From Pseudoalteromonas luteoviolacea (GTDB lineage Bacteria > Pseudomonadota > Gammaproteobacteria > Enterobacterales > Alteromonadaceae), in assembly GCF_000814765.1 (NCBI RefSeq), contig NZ_JWIC01000004.1:372001-436000 (forward strand): a stretch of DNA of 64,000 nt, in the 5' to 3' direction. This document shows positions 43,842 through 53,806 of the stretch, in pieces. The first letter of the stretch is position 1; each line of letters opens with the position of its first letter. Below the pieces are notes generated by a model that worked only from the letters and a program-made list of their open reading frames with translations, was not told the origin of the DNA and did not search any database. Position numbers and translations under genes: made by a program.

Positions 43842-44186
43842 TTATCTTTTCGCAATTGCGATCAGTGCGTTATCAGTATTACCGTCCCAGCAATGCGTGT
43901 CTCCGTCTTCTCTGTTCTCTAGTACAAGTACATATTCAGTCGCGTATTTTTCACCTTCTTCAATGGCTTTTAATACTGGACCGAGTAAGTATGTATGGGT
44001 GTCATAAATCCAGACGGGTGCCATCAGGTCCCCCGTGTGGGGGTTTTTATATTGCACTTCAAAATTGCCGTCTTTAGACACAACCTTTGTCACAATACCT
44101 GAACAAATAAAGACTTTTGCTTGCGCAGTGAAGGTGCTGCCAAGCATGCACAAGCTGATTAAAGCACTTAAAGTCTGTGTTTTCAT
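43842..44186 (-). CDS. small exported protein, unknown function (114 residues)
   Basis: The start is the ATG at 44186, with AAGGAAG eight bases upstream; the frame continues far beyond but only as a shadow. A signal peptide (MKTQTLSALISLCMLGSTFTAQA) precedes a mature part with two cysteines (FICSG, THCWDG) and a predicted beta core. Terminal IAIAKR is basic. No family recognised. It is the fourth isolated small exported gene in 40-44 kb. Confidence 0.6.
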   Translation of the reverse strand: MKTQTLSALISLCMLGSTFTAQAKVFICSGIVTKVVSKDGNFEVQYKNPHTGDLMAPVWIYDTHTYLLGPVLKAIEEGEKYATEYVLVLENREDGDTHCWDGNTDNALIAIAKR

Positions 44187-44286
44187 TGATTCTTCCTTAA
44201 GTTTAATGGGTACCAGAGTTGGTGATAAACAGATTAAACTTGAGCGATGAATAAATTGTGTACTGCACATGTCATTTGCATTCAAT

Positions 44287-44823
44287 TTACATTGATTGAG
44301 ACTCACGACTATCAAGATATTTGTAATAGTAACTGGTGCTATGCAGTTGACCACATTTATCAGTAACATAGCAGGGGATCTCTCCAACTTTTGTGTAACC
44401 AATGGCTTGATAGAATAGCTCCGCTTTATCGCCACTTTGGGTATCTAAAACTAGTAATGTTCGTTTATTTTCCAATGCGCTGAGTTCCATATGGCGCATT
44501 AATATGGTGGCATAGCCCTTACGCTGTGTGTTGGGATGAACCAGCAACTTTTCGACTTCAGCTCGATGTTGACCATTTTCCTTCATACACAATGAGAGCT
44601 GTACCGCTGCCATTAAGCGCTCTCCTTGATAAAGCGCAAAGAGCTGGCGCTCTTTATTGGCCATTGCTTGGGCGACTGATTGCCAATATTGCTGCAAAAT
44701 GTCGGGGTTGGCTGGCGCATGAAAGCCTAGGGATGCGCCCTGCTCAATACAATCTATTAGCAGTGTACACAGCTGAGTATACGCATTTAAATCTAGGGTA
44801 TTAAGTTGTTTGATTGTGAGCAT
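44287..44823 (-). CDS. GNAT-family N-acetyltransferase
   Basis: A 178-residue acetyltransferase. The acetyl-CoA site is VEKLLVHPNTQRKGYATILM (Q/R-x-x-G-x-G/A variant), followed by the strand LLVLDTQSGDKAELFYQAIGYTKVG. The N-terminal half (LNTLDLNAYTQLCTLL) fits the GNAT fold. The substrate is unknown. It starts one base after the stop of the small HTH gene, so they form an operon. Confidence 0.82.
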   Translation of the reverse strand: MLTIKQLNTLDLNAYTQLCTLLIDCIEQGASLGFHAPANPDILQQYWQSVAQAMANKERQLFALYQGERLMAAVQLSLCMKENGQHRAEVEKLLVHPNTQRKGYATILMRHMELSALENKRTLLVLDTQSGDKAELFYQAIGYTKVGEIPCYVTDKCGQLHSTSYYYKYLDSRESQSM

Positions 44824-44824
44824 G

Positions 44825-45064
44825 TTAGCAGCCCTTATTGAGCTGTTCGATGTCAGCTTCTAGCGCATTTAATTGCTGTAATAACTTTTCTTTTTGTTTA
44901 TAAAGCTTGTTTAGTTGTTGGGTTTGACTGGTATTGTGCGCACGTACCGCGCGATATAACGCTTGCTTAGATATTTGATAAGTCTCGGCGATATCGCTAA
45001 TGCTCAATCCATGTTTGCTCACCATATAAACGGCTTGTACGAGTTTTGGTGTGTTGTTTAACAA
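44825..45064 (-). CDS. small helix-turn-helix protein
   Basis: A 79-residue protein. Residues about 5-45 form a resolvase/Hin-like HTH (QAVYMVSKHGLSISDIAETYQISKQALYRAVRAH), followed by a coiled-coil tail (about 45-78, LNKLYKQKEKLLQQLNAL). The frame starts at TTG with AGGGA seven bases before. It could regulate the GNAT gene that follows with one base between, possibly as its own repressor, or act as a transposase-derived DNA binder. Confidence 0.6.
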   Translation of the reverse strand: MLNNTPKLVQAVYMVSKHGLSISDIAETYQISKQALYRAVRAHNTSQTQQLNKLYKQKEKLLQQLNALEADIEQLNKGC

Positions 45065-45255
45065 GTTGGGTTCCCTAATTGACTTTGTCGTTATCGTGAA
45101 CCTCTGAGCAAGAAAGAATAATGCCAGTTATATAAGGTTAATAATTTCAATAAGTTAGTTTTATTAGGTGTGTACCAAATGCGCCAAAAATGGGCTGTGT
45201 TTCTGAATTTGCACCATTTTGAAGCGCATATCGAAGGGGAGTAAAGTCAAAGGCA

Positions 45256-46833
45256 TTAAAAAAATGCCTTTTCCATTTTTGATGATAAGTAACTTTTACT
45301 ATTAATTACTAACACCAGTAGCAATAAAATACCGACTAAAATCCAAACTGGTGTATGACCATGCTGACTAAAAAAACTATGGCCGGATATCAGTTTTAAA
45401 TCTGTACTGAGAATACCACTGGTAAACTGGGCTATGGTGACCTGTTGGTTTGAAATAGGATCATATACCCCACTTATGCCATTGTTTGTGACTCTTACCA
45501 TCGGCCTTTGCAATTCCAAAGCACGCATTCTGGCAATCTGCATGTGTTGATGTGGCCCATGCGAGTCGCCAAACCACGCATCATTACTCACGGTAAATAA
45601 TATGTCTGATGAGGCGGTATAATTGCCTCTGACAAGCTCACTAAAAGCAATTTCGTAGCAAATTGCTGGCAACACGTGAATGCCATTGGCAAGTAGGTTA
45701 TTTTGCACCGCATCTCCGCGAGAAAATGACGACATGGGCAAATCAAATAGGGGGGCTAAGGGTCTAAGTAAGTCCTCAAAGGGGACAAACTCACCGATTG
45801 GTAACAACTGGTGCTTCTGATAGCGGTTTCTGTGCAAATACTGATATTGCCCTTCGGTATCATCTTGATGTTTTTTACCAAGCACTATCAGGGTGTTGTA
45901 TACATTGCGTGTGTCGAATTGATAGTCAGGAATGCCCGTGATCAAGGCGGTATTGTTAAAAGCGGCGGCTTTGTCTAAGTTGACCAAATAATCAAACGCA
46001 TAATCTTCAATCTCAGGGATTGCGGCCTCTGGCCAAACAACCAAATCAACATCCGCCCAGTTTGGTCTGGTCATGTCTTGGTATTTAGACATGGTAGGCC
46101 AAAACTGTTCGGGTTCCCAACGCAGGCTTTGCGCTATGTTTCCTTGCACCAGTAAGGTCTTTAATTGCTGACCCGTATATTTGGTATCTGTGTTTTGCAT
46201 CGATAATAAATAAGCGATACAAACAGGCAGCATCGTCATGAGAGCTGCTTTATATTGTTTATAATATACCAACCAATAAAGTGAGTAGGCGATGATGACA
46301 CACAATACGGTTAAGCCAAATTCACCTATCCAGGGTGCCAATGTATTGAGTGGTGAGTCAGTAAGCGTATAGCCAAAACTGAGCCATGGGAAGCCCGTTA
46401 AGAGTGTGCCTCTTAAATATTCAGTGATGGCAAAACCACTTATTAAGAGGGCGAATCGCTGCCAGGGGTGTTTACTGTAGCGGGTCGCAAACGCAAATGC
46501 CAAAGCTGGGTAAAGTGCTAAGTACGCACATAACATCGCCATGGCCATGAGCGACAGCACAATGGGCAATCCGCCAAACTGTGCAATAGAGACATGCACC
46601 CAGCTTATACCCAGCGCAAACCAGCCAAAGCCAAATAAAAAGCCGTATTTGGCAGCTTGCTTAGGGGTGGGTTGATCTGTGACATAAAAGGCAATGGCAA
46701 GGCAGATAAATGTCAGTGGCCATATGCCAAAAGGGGCGTATGCAAAAGTAAGCGCACAGCCAGCAATGAGAGCAAGCCATGCGTTTTTATCTTTTGCAAA
46801 TGCGGTGAGTTTATTCAGTGGTGTCTTCAACAT
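45256..46833 (-). CDS. lnt: apolipoprotein N-acyltransferase
   Basis: A 525-residue inner-membrane enzyme that adds the third acyl chain to lipoproteins. About six N-terminal transmembrane segments (residues 17-220) precede a periplasmic nitrilase domain with catalytic Glu in WPEAAIPE, Lys region in the HRNRYQKHQLLPIGEFVPF loop and Cys in PAICYEIAF. A last transmembrane helix ends the protein. Its start overlaps the corC end by 23 bp; the corC-lnt order is the same as in E. coli. Confidence 0.95.
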   Translation of the reverse strand: MLKTPLNKLTAFAKDKNAWLALIAGCALTFAYAPFGIWPLTFICLAIAFYVTDQPTPKQAAKYGFLFGFGWFALGISWVHVSIAQFGGLPIVLSLMAMAMLCAYLALYPALAFAFATRYSKHPWQRFALLISGFAITEYLRGTLLTGFPWLSFGYTLTDSPLNTLAPWIGEFGLTVLCVIIAYSLYWLVYYKQYKAALMTMLPVCIAYLLSMQNTDTKYTGQQLKTLLVQGNIAQSLRWEPEQFWPTMSKYQDMTRPNWADVDLVVWPEAAIPEIEDYAFDYLVNLDKAAAFNNTALITGIPDYQFDTRNVYNTLIVLGKKHQDDTEGQYQYLHRNRYQKHQLLPIGEFVPFEDLLRPLAPLFDLPMSSFSRGDAVQNNLLANGIHVLPAICYEIAFSELVRGNYTASSDILFTVSNDAWFGDSHGPHQHMQIARMRALELQRPMVRVTNNGISGVYDPISNQQVTIAQFTSGILSTDLKLISGHSFFSQHGHTPVWILVGILLLLVLVINSKSYLSSKMEKAFF

Positions 46834-47689
46834 GCTCTGTTTTTGGAACAGTGACTTGAAGTTGCAATATACGGCGGTTATCTGAATTGGTTACCTTGAA
46901 TTGTAGCGGTCCTACATCAATGGTTTCTCCTTTGCTTGGCATATGACCAAATGCATGCAGGATAATACCACCAATGGTGTCAGCTTCTTGTGTATCATAA
47001 TCTGTCTTAAAGAATTCATTGAATTCTTCAAGCTGTGTTAACGCTTGTACATTAAACACATGCTTTGACAGTTGACGAATATCTTGTTGCTCGCCTTCAT
47101 CATCATGTTCATCCTCAATCTCACCGACGATGGTTTCAAGGATATCTTCGATAGTGACAAGGCCTGATACGCCGCCATATTCATCAATAACAATCGCCAT
47201 ATGGTAGCGTTTTTGTCTAAACTCGTTGAGTAAAGTGTCTACACGTTTACTTTCTGGTACTACAATAGCCGGACGCAAGTACTCTTTAATCGCAGGTAGT
47301 GCGCCATTCTGCTGCACTATCAGGGGCAAGAGATCTTTTGCAAGCAAAATACCTTCTACGTGGTCTTTGTCTTCGCATACCACAGGGAAGCGAGAGTGAC
47401 TAGACTCCACCATAGCAGGGAGTTGAGACTCCAAGTCTTGCTCGATATCTAGCGTTATCATCTGAGAGCGAGGGATCATGATATCGCGAACCTTAAGTTC
47501 AGAGACGCTCAATACGCCTTCCATCATTTCCTTAGTCTCAGGGTCGATAAGTGCTCGCTCTTGAGCGTCAGCAATAACTTCTACCAACTCTTCTTTGTTT
47601 TGGGGTTCCCCTTGCAGCATCTGAGTGATGCGTCCCAGCCAGTTTCTGCTAGAAGAACCCTGGCTACTTTGCGAGTTATCGTCGCTCAT
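46811..47689 (-). CDS. corC: CorC/HlyC-family CBS-domain protein
   Basis: A 292-residue cytoplasmic protein: tandem CBS domains (about 70-195, [15 protein letters not shown] and [16 protein letters not shown]) and a C-terminal CorC_HlyC domain (about 205-285). E. coli YbeX/CorC has been linked to magnesium/cobalt efflux, but a role in ribosome maturation with the neighbours ybeY/ybeZ is also discussed. Located between ybeY and lnt, as in E. coli. Confidence 0.9.
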   Translation of the reverse strand: MSDDNSQSSQGSSSRNWLGRITQMLQGEPQNKEELVEVIADAQERALIDPETKEMMEGVLSVSELKVRDIMIPRSQMITLDIEQDLESQLPAMVESSHSRFPVVCEDKDHVEGILLAKDLLPLIVQQNGALPAIKEYLRPAIVVPESKRVDTLLNEFRQKRYHMAIVIDEYGGVSGLVTIEDILETIVGEIEDEHDDEGEQQDIRQLSKHVFNVQALTQLEEFNEFFKTDYDTQEADTIGGIILHAFGHMPSKGETIDVGPLQFKVTNSDNRRILQLQVTVPKTEHVEDTTE

Positions 47690-47707
47690 TGTAGTTCTTT
47701 ACTCCAA

Positions 47708-48169
47708 TTAGTTAATGTCATCACGATACGGGTCTGAAATGCCCAGATCGGCTAAAAATTCTTTTTCCAGACTTTCCATTTCCATGGCGTCTTGTTCATT
47801 TATATGGTCAAAGCCCAATAAATGCAAGCACCCATGGATGACCATATGTGCAAAATGATCATGGAACGTTTTTTCTTGTTCCTGTGCCTCACGAAAAACC
47901 ACCTGAGGACAGATAATTAAGTCACCGACTAACGGCAATTCAATGCCTGGCGGTGCTTCAAATGGAAAAGACAACACATTGGTTGGTTTGTCTTTTCCGC
48001 GGTACTGGCTATTAAGCTCTTGGCTCTCTGCCTCGTCAGCAATGCGAATGGTCACTTCGACGTATTCTCTATACGGCAAAAGTGCTTTTTCGGCCCAATT
48101 TTGAAATTGCTGTTCATTGGGTAAATTGTCAAACTCACAGGCGAGCTGTAAATCTACATCGACACTCAT
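47708..48169 (-). CDS. ybeY: endoribonuclease YbeY
   Basis: A 153-residue metal-dependent RNase with the diagnostic zinc motif [11 protein letters not shown] ([15 protein letters not shown]). YbeY processes 16S rRNA 3' ends and takes part in ribosome quality control. Its ATG overlaps the ybeZ stop (ATGA), so the two are translationally coupled. Length and order match E. coli. Confidence 0.95.
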   Translation of the reverse strand: MSVDVDLQLACEFDNLPNEQQFQNWAEKALLPYREYVEVTIRIADEAESQELNSQYRGKDKPTNVLSFPFEAPPGIELPLVGDLIICPQVVFREAQEQEKTFHDHFAHMVIHGCLHLLGFDHINEQDAMEMESLEKEFLADLGISDPYRDDIN

Positions 48170-49215
48170 GACTCTGGACCTTGTTGTTCAGCAGCTTGCT
48201 GTTTCGCTTTTTGCTTCGCGACTTTTTCTTGACGCTCTTGCTCTTCTTTAGCTTCATAGGCTTCCACAATTCGTGCCACAACTGGATGACGAACGACATC
48301 GTGAGACTTAAAGAAGTTAAATGAAATTTCATCGACATTGCTGAGTACTTCAATGGCATGACGAAGACCTGAACGTGCGCCTCTCGGTAAGTCGACCTGC
48401 GTAATATCCCCTGTGATCACGGCTTTTGAATTAAACCCGATACGCGTTAGGAACATTTTCATCTGTTCTGTGGTGGTGTTTTGGCTTTCATCCAAAATGA
48501 TAAAGGCGTCGTTCAAAGTTCTACCACGCATGTATGCCAGCGGTGCTACTTCTATGACATTTTTTTCAATCAAGCGTTCAACTTTTTCAAAGCCCAACAT
48601 CTCAAATAACGCGTCGTACAAAGGGCGCAAGTAAGGGTCTATTTTCTGCGTTAAATCACCGGGTAAAAATCCCAGTTTTTCGCCGGCTTCTACGGCTGGA
48701 CGCGTGAGAAGAATACGTCTGATCTCTTGCCTTTCTAGCGCATCGACCGCGGCCGCAACGGCAAGGTAAGTTTTACCTGTGCCCGCAGGTCCAATACCAA
48801 AACTGATGTCATGCGTTAAGATATTTGCCACATATTGGCTTTGATTTGGGTTACGTGGTTTGACAACACCACGGCGAGTTTTAATGAAAACTTCTTTTTC
48901 CCATACATTTGGGGCATCTTGCTCAAGGCAATTTGCTTCGGTGATGGCGAGATGAACATTGTCAGGCTCTATGTCTTTGGCTTTGCCTTTCACTGGCTGA
49001 GTATCAACATACAGAGACTTTATAATATCAACAGCAGCTTTAGCTGTAACTTGATTACCTGTTACTTTGAACCAGTTATCTCTGTGTGCGACCTCAACAC
49101 CTAGACGGCGTTCAATTTGTTTTAGATTATCGTCAAAAGGACCACAAAGAGAGGAGAGACGGTTGTTGTCGGCAGGTTCTAGATAAAACTCAATATTTTT
49201 TACTTGATTGCTCAA
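48166..49215 (-). CDS. ybeZ: PhoH-like NTPase YbeZ
   Basis: A 349-residue ATPase with Walker [12 protein letters not shown] and Walker [12 protein letters not shown] of the PhoH family, and a Lys/Glu/Gln-rich tail (about 320-349). The start is a TTG at 49215 with AGGAAG six bases upstream; no ATG is available nearby. YbeZ is thought to work with YbeY on ribosome maturation. The gene lies 55 bp after miaB. Confidence 0.92.
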   Translation of the reverse strand: MSNQVKNIEFYLEPADNNRLSSLCGPFDDNLKQIERRLGVEVAHRDNWFKVTGNQVTAKAAVDIIKSLYVDTQPVKGKAKDIEPDNVHLAITEANCLEQDAPNVWEKEVFIKTRRGVVKPRNPNQSQYVANILTHDISFGIGPAGTGKTYLAVAAAVDALERQEIRRILLTRPAVEAGEKLGFLPGDLTQKIDPYLRPLYDALFEMLGFEKVERLIEKNVIEVAPLAYMRGRTLNDAFIILDESQNTTTEQMKMFLTRIGFNSKAVITGDITQVDLPRGARSGLRHAIEVLSNVDEISFNFFKSHDVVRHPVVARIVEAYEAKEEQERQEKVAKQKAKQQAAEQQGPES

Positions 49216-49269
49216 AATGACTTCCTAAGATTGATTGCGCCAGCAAAGTGCTGGCGCAAAACAAGTGTT

Positions 49270-50703
49270 TTATGGTGTAAAGGTTGCAACACCAATCTCA
49301 TTAGCTTCTGGTTCTGACGGTGCACGACTCAGGATATCAGACGGTGCAACATCACGTCGCAAGTCCATTTCAGCCTCAGTTCGGATCAATTCACCACGCA
49401 ATGAGTTTGGTAGCGCCTCTGTAATACGCACATCAACAAACTGACCGATCACTGAGTGTGGACCTTCAAAGTTCACTACACGGTTGTTTTCTGTACGTCC
49501 ACGCAGTTCCATTGGGTTCTTCTTCGAAGGACCTTCAACAAGAATACGTTGTTCAGTATCAAACATTTTACGGCTGATATCTTGCGCCATTTGGTTGATA
49601 CGATTTTGTAATAGGTACAACCGCTCTTTCTTTTCTTGCTCTGGTACATCATCTGGTAAGTCTGCCGCAGGGGTACCTGGACGCGCTGAGTAAATGAAGC
49701 TGAAACTCATATCAAAGCCAATTGCATTGATAAGGTTCATGGTTTCTTCGAAGTCTGCTTTGCTTTCGCCTGGGAAACCAATGATGAAGTCTGAACTCAT
49801 GCTTAGGTTTGGACGGATCTTACGTAGCTTACGGATAGTCGACTTGTATTCAAGCGCAGTATGGCCACGTTTCATCAGATTAAGTACACGGTCAGAACCA
49901 CTTTGTACCGGCAAGTGCAGGTGATCAACAAGCTCAGGCACGTCTGCGTAGGCTTCGATGATGTCAGGCGTAAACTCAACAGGGTGTGACGTGGTATAAC
50001 GAATACGGTCAATACCATCAATCGCAGCCACATAACGCAGTAGATCAGAGAAGTAGCACACTTCACCATCGTGCATTTCACCGCGATAAGCGTTTACGTT
50101 TTGACCCAGTAAGTTCACTTCACGCACGCCTTGCTCTGCAAGCTGCGCCACTTCTAAAATAACATCGTCTAATGGACGGCTTACTTCCTCACCACGCGTG
50201 TAAGGTACAACACAGAAAGTACAATATTTAGAGCAGCCTTCCATAATTGATACGAACGCCGTAGGGCCTTCTGCTTTTGGCTCTGGTAGACGGTCAAACT
50301 TTTCAATCTCAGGGAAAGAGATATCGACCACTGAGCCTTCTTTGCTTTGCACTTGCTTGATCATTTCAGGTAAACGGTGCAGTGTTTGCGGACCGAATAC
50401 GATATCAACAAATGGTGCACGTTGACGGATTGTGTCACCTTCTTGCGATGCTACACACCCACCTACACCGATAACCAAATCAGGGTTATCTTCTTTTAAT
50501 AACTTCCAGCGACCCAACTGGTGGAATACTTTCTCTTGTGCCTTCTCACGAATTGAACACGTATTGAGTAGGATCACATCCGCCTGATCAGCTTCTTCTG
50601 TCAGCTGATAGCCATTAGTGGCATCAAGCAGATCCGCCATTTTCTGGGAGTCATACTCGTTCATTTGACAGCCCCAGGTTTTGATATGCAATTTTTTACC
50701 CAT
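49270..50703 (-). CDS. miaB: tRNA-2-methylthio-N6-dimethylallyladenosine synthase
   Basis: A 477-residue radical SAM methylthiotransferase that modifies A37 of tRNAs reading UNN codons. The N-terminal MTTase domain holds [15 protein letters not shown] and the third Cys in GVGGCVA; the radical SAM motif is [17 protein letters not shown]; a TRAM domain closes the protein (about 385-450). First gene of miaB-ybeZ-ybeY-corC-lnt, divergent from ubiF as in E. coli. Confidence 0.96.
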   Translation of the reverse strand: MGKKLHIKTWGCQMNEYDSQKMADLLDATNGYQLTEEADQADVILLNTCSIREKAQEKVFHQLGRWKLLKEDNPDLVIGVGGCVASQEGDTIRQRAPFVDIVFGPQTLHRLPEMIKQVQSKEGSVVDISFPEIEKFDRLPEPKAEGPTAFVSIMEGCSKYCTFCVVPYTRGEEVSRPLDDVILEVAQLAEQGVREVNLLGQNVNAYRGEMHDGEVCYFSDLLRYVAAIDGIDRIRYTTSHPVEFTPDIIEAYADVPELVDHLHLPVQSGSDRVLNLMKRGHTALEYKSTIRKLRKIRPNLSMSSDFIIGFPGESKADFEETMNLINAIGFDMSFSFIYSARPGTPAADLPDDVPEQEKKERLYLLQNRINQMAQDISRKMFDTEQRILVEGPSKKNPMELRGRTENNRVVNFEGPHSVIGQFVDVRITEALPNSLRGELIRTEAEMDLRRDVAPSDILSRAPSEPEANEIGVATFTP

Positions 50704-50969
50704 TGAAATAAAGCCTCGTTTTCAATTCGATGATCAGCACAACGCCTTGCCAGTTGTGAAAAATACCCCAATAACTGGCAAACACTTACTAAAATAGCTT
50801 AAAAAGAGGCGTATTTTATCTGACCTATAGTCACTAGCCAAGTATAGATTTCATCTTTCAAAATGGGGATCAAGGACGGTTGTAATTATTCGACTACAAT
50901 CAGGCAAAGAGATCTTTTTTTCACTAATTAAGATACAATGTAATTACACCAGCTAATTTAGGCAAATTT

Positions 50970-52133
50970 ATGAAAAATAACGTGTTGATAGTCGGTGGCG
51001 GCATGGTTGGCGCAGCGGCTGCGGTGGAGCTTGCTCGTCAAGGATGTCAGGTCACTGTGATAGAAAATAATCCCATAGATCCGAAAGCGATACTTGAGGG
51101 CGAGCATGTGGACATTCGGGTCTCTGCCATCAACCGTTTTTCAGAAGCGTTATTAGATAAACTCGGCGCAATGCCATTGATAAGAGCAAGTCGCAATGCG
51201 CCTTATCATCAGTTAGAGGCGTATGAGCGAGGCAGCGAGCATTTGGTGTTTGATAGAGCCGATGTATCGACGTCTCATTTAGGCCATTTGGTCGAGAATA
51301 GCATTATTCAAGCGTCGCTGTGGTCGCAGTTTGAAGACAATCACATTCAAGTTGAAACGGTCACTGACACACCTGTGGCGATTGAGCAGCACTTAAGTAG
51401 CATTGACCTAGTGTATCCTCAGCAGCGTTTTAGCGCGGATTTAGTGATTGCTGCTGACGGTGGTCGCTCTGCGCTACGAAGCCTTGCTGGCATTGGCGTA
51501 ACGGGGTGGCAATATCAGCAGCATTGTATGGGTATTCTGATTAAGCTTGACGGACCACAACAGGTAAAAACGTGGCAAGAGTTTAAACCAACAGGTCCAA
51601 TCGCATTTTTACCCATGCAGGCACCCTATGCTAATTTAATTTGGTATCACCATGGCAGTGAACTAAAACGCTTAAAAGGGTTATCAAATGAAGCGTTAAA
51701 GCAAGAAATACTGGCGCATTTTTTTGACTTGCCGGGAGATTTTACCGTTGAACAAAGCGCTGTATTTCCACTTGCGCGCCAACATGCCAACCAATATAGC
51801 AAAGGGCGTTTGGTGTTAGTTGGAGATGCGGCCCATACGATAAACCCGCTTGCGGGGCAGGGCGTCAATCTTGGCTTTAAAGATGTGGCAGCACTTGGCG
51901 GATGTTTGCAAGGCTTTGATGATGTTGGTGAGCTTGCTCGTCTTCATCAGTATGAAAAAATGCGTCGAAAAGATAATTTATTAATGATGAGCATGATGGA
52001 CGCCTGCTATTTTGGCTTTTCAAATGAGATTAAGCCCCTTAAGTCATTACGCAGTCTTGCATTAAAAGTGGCGAATAAAGCGGGTCCCATTAAACGAGAA
52101 GTGCTAAAGCATGCAATGGGTGGTAGCTTTTGA
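50970..52133 (+). CDS. ubiF: UbiF/UbiH-family FAD-dependent ubiquinone hydroxylase
   Basis: A 387-residue flavin monooxygenase. The FAD motif is VGGGMVGAAAAVELARQG, the DG motif VIAADGGRSALR, and the second FAD motif LVLVGDAAHTINPLAGQGVNLGFKD. Family members hydroxylate ubiquinone intermediates; position next to miaB and before the tRNA cluster corresponds to E. coli ubiF (C6 or C5 hydroxylation). UbiH or VisC-type paralogues are alternatives. Confidence 0.88.
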   Translation: MKNNVLIVGGGMVGAAAAVELARQGCQVTVIENNPIDPKAILEGEHVDIRVSAINRFSEALLDKLGAMPLIRASRNAPYHQLEAYERGSEHLVFDRADVSTSHLGHLVENSIIQASLWSQFEDNHIQVETVTDTPVAIEQHLSSIDLVYPQQRFSADLVIAADGGRSALRSLAGIGVTGWQYQQHCMGILIKLDGPQQVKTWQEFKPTGPIAFLPMQAPYANLIWYHHGSELKRLKGLSNEALKQEILAHFFDLPGDFTVEQSAVFPLARQHANQYSKGRLVLVGDAAHTINPLAGQGVNLGFKDVAALGGCLQGFDDVGELARLHQYEKMRRKDNLLMMSMMDACYFGFSNEIKPLKSLRSLALKVANKAGPIKREVLKHAMGGSF

Positions 52134-52162
52134 TTTAGTTAAAACCGCGAACTAGTTAAGTT

Positions 52163-52187
52163 AAGGGAGCTACGGGCTTCCTTTTTT
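52163..52187 (+). terminator. terminator after ubiF
   Basis: AAGGGAGC (52163-52170) pairs with GCTTCCTT (52176-52183) with one G-T pair, and six Ts follow, 29 bp after the ubiF stop. Confidence 0.8.
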
Positions 52188-52296
52188 ATGCGTAGATGAA
52201 ATAGCAAAGGAATTAAACTGAGACTATTGGAATCAAATAAAAATAGGAGAAAATATAGAGGGGTGAAATTAACAGAATAGTGAGGTTAATTAAACA

Positions 52297-52381
<85 letters not shown>

Positions 52382-52410
52382 AATGTTTAATAATTATCTT
52401 TGTAGATAAT

Positions 52411-52485
52411 TGGCTGGAGTACCAGGATTTGAACCTGGGAATGGCGGGATCAAAACCCGCTGCCTTACCGCTTGGCGATACTCCA
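52411..52485 (-). tRNA. tRNA-Gln (TTG), copy 4
   Basis: 75 nt with encoded CCA; acceptor TGGAGTA, anticodon arm GCGGGTTTTGATCCCGC gives TTG. Sequence identical to the other three Gln copies as far as I could compare. Confidence 0.92.
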
Positions 52486-52527
52486 ACAATGGTAGTCAAA
52501 GTTATTTTAGTTCAAACTTTAAGAACA

Positions 52528-52612
<85 letters not shown>

Positions 52613-52634
52613 ATAGAGTTATCTCAAAAAGAGA

Positions 52635-52709
52635 TGGCTGGAGTACCAGGATTTGAACCTGGGAATGGCGGGATCAAAACCCGCTGCCTTACCGCTTGGC
52701 GATACTCCA
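52635..52709 (-). tRNA. tRNA-Gln (TTG), copy 3
   Basis: 75 nt with encoded CCA, anticodon TTG; part of a 224-bp tandem unit with the Leu gene at 52752-52836. Confidence 0.92.
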
Positions 52710-52751
52710 ACAAAGGTAGTTAAAGTTGTTTTAGTTCAAACTTTAAGAACA

Positions 52752-52836
<85 letters not shown>

Positions 52837-52858
52837 ATAGAGTTATCTCATAAAGAGA

Positions 52859-52933
52859 TGGCTGGAGTACCAGGATTTGAACCTGGGAATGGCGGGATCA
52901 AAACCCGCTGCCTTACCGCTTGGCGATACTCCA
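52859..52933 (-). tRNA. tRNA-Gln (TTG), copy 2
   Basis: 75 nt with encoded CCA, anticodon TTG; spacer to the next Leu copy is 42 bp, as in the other units. Confidence 0.92.
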
Positions 52934-52975
52934 ACAAAGGTAGTTAAAGTTGTTTTAGTTCAAACTTTAAGAACA

Positions 52976-53060
<85 letters not shown>

Positions 53061-53082
53061 ATGTATTTTCTTATAAAGAAAA

Positions 53083-53159
53083 TGGTGGCTATGCCCTGAT
53101 TTGAACAGGGGACCCCATCATTATGAGTGATGTGCTCTAACCAGCTGAGCTACATAGCC
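53083..53159 (-). tRNA. tRNA-Met (CAT), elongator, copy 2
   Basis: 77 nt with encoded CCA; acceptor GGCTATG, anticodon loop CTCATAA gives CAT. It resembles E. coli metT/metU elongator tRNA, not the initiator. It interrupts the Leu-Gln repeat. Confidence 0.9.
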
Positions 53160-53161
53160 AT

Positions 53162-53236
53162 TGGCTGGAGTACCAGGATTTGAACCTGGGAATGGCGGGA
53201 TCAAAACCCGCTGCCTTACCGCTTGGCGATACTCCA
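53162..53236 (-). tRNA. tRNA-Gln (TTG), copy 1
   Basis: 75 nt with encoded CCA, anticodon TTG; only two bases from the Met gene that follows in transcription. Confidence 0.92.
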
Positions 53237-53278
53237 ACAAAGGTAGTCAAAGTTGTTTTAGTTCAAACTTTAAGAACA

Positions 53279-53363
<85 letters not shown>

Positions 53364-53410
53364 ACATTAAGGTAGTTAGTTTTAACGTTGCTAATCAACT
53401 TGAAAAAGCA

Positions 53411-53487
53411 TGGTGGCTATGCCCTGATTTGAACAGGGGACCCCATCATTATGAGTGATGTGCTCTAACCAGCTGAGCTACATAGCC
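53411..53487 (-). tRNA. tRNA-Met (CAT), elongator, copy 1
   Basis: 77 nt with encoded CCA, anticodon CAT, first gene of the tRNA transcript and a match to the copy at 53083-53159. Confidence 0.9.
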
Positions 53488-53526
53488 ATCTCTTTTTCGT
53501 TCATCACCATCGCTGGTGCGGGGCGT

Positions 53527-53555
53527 ATTATGCGTATATGCCCCCATGCCGTCAA
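53527..53555 (-). promoter_or_regulatory. tRNA operon promoter
   Basis: On the minus strand, -35 TTGACG (53550-53555), a 17-bp spacer and -10 CATAAT (53527-53532) form a near-consensus sigma-70 promoter. Downstream lies a GC-rich discriminator (ACGCCCCGC), typical of stable RNA promoters under stringent control. Confidence 0.75.
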
Positions 53556-53759
53556 CACCTTTTTTCGAAAAAATTTCGTATCACAGATTGTTTGCAGATA
53601 AATTAAGCGAAACGGCCTGTTTTTATACCAAAACAAACAGGAAAGTACAATTATCGACAACAACCAAGGTTAAAAAATATAGGCATGCTTTGTACCTTTT
53701 AAGGTAAAAAGCGCAACAGGGGCGTTTTTGAATAGATAAAAGCGTCGATCGGGTACAAA

Positions 53760-53787
53760 AAAAGCCCTGAATGAGGGCTTTTTTAGT
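53760..53787 (-). terminator. terminator after ychF
   Basis: AAAAGCCCT (53760-53768) and AGGGCTTTT (53774-53782) form a 9-bp stem with a 5-base loop between poly-A and poly-T, serving the minus-strand ychF operon. Confidence 0.85.
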
Positions 53788-53806
53788 CATTATATAAAAG
53801 AGGTCA

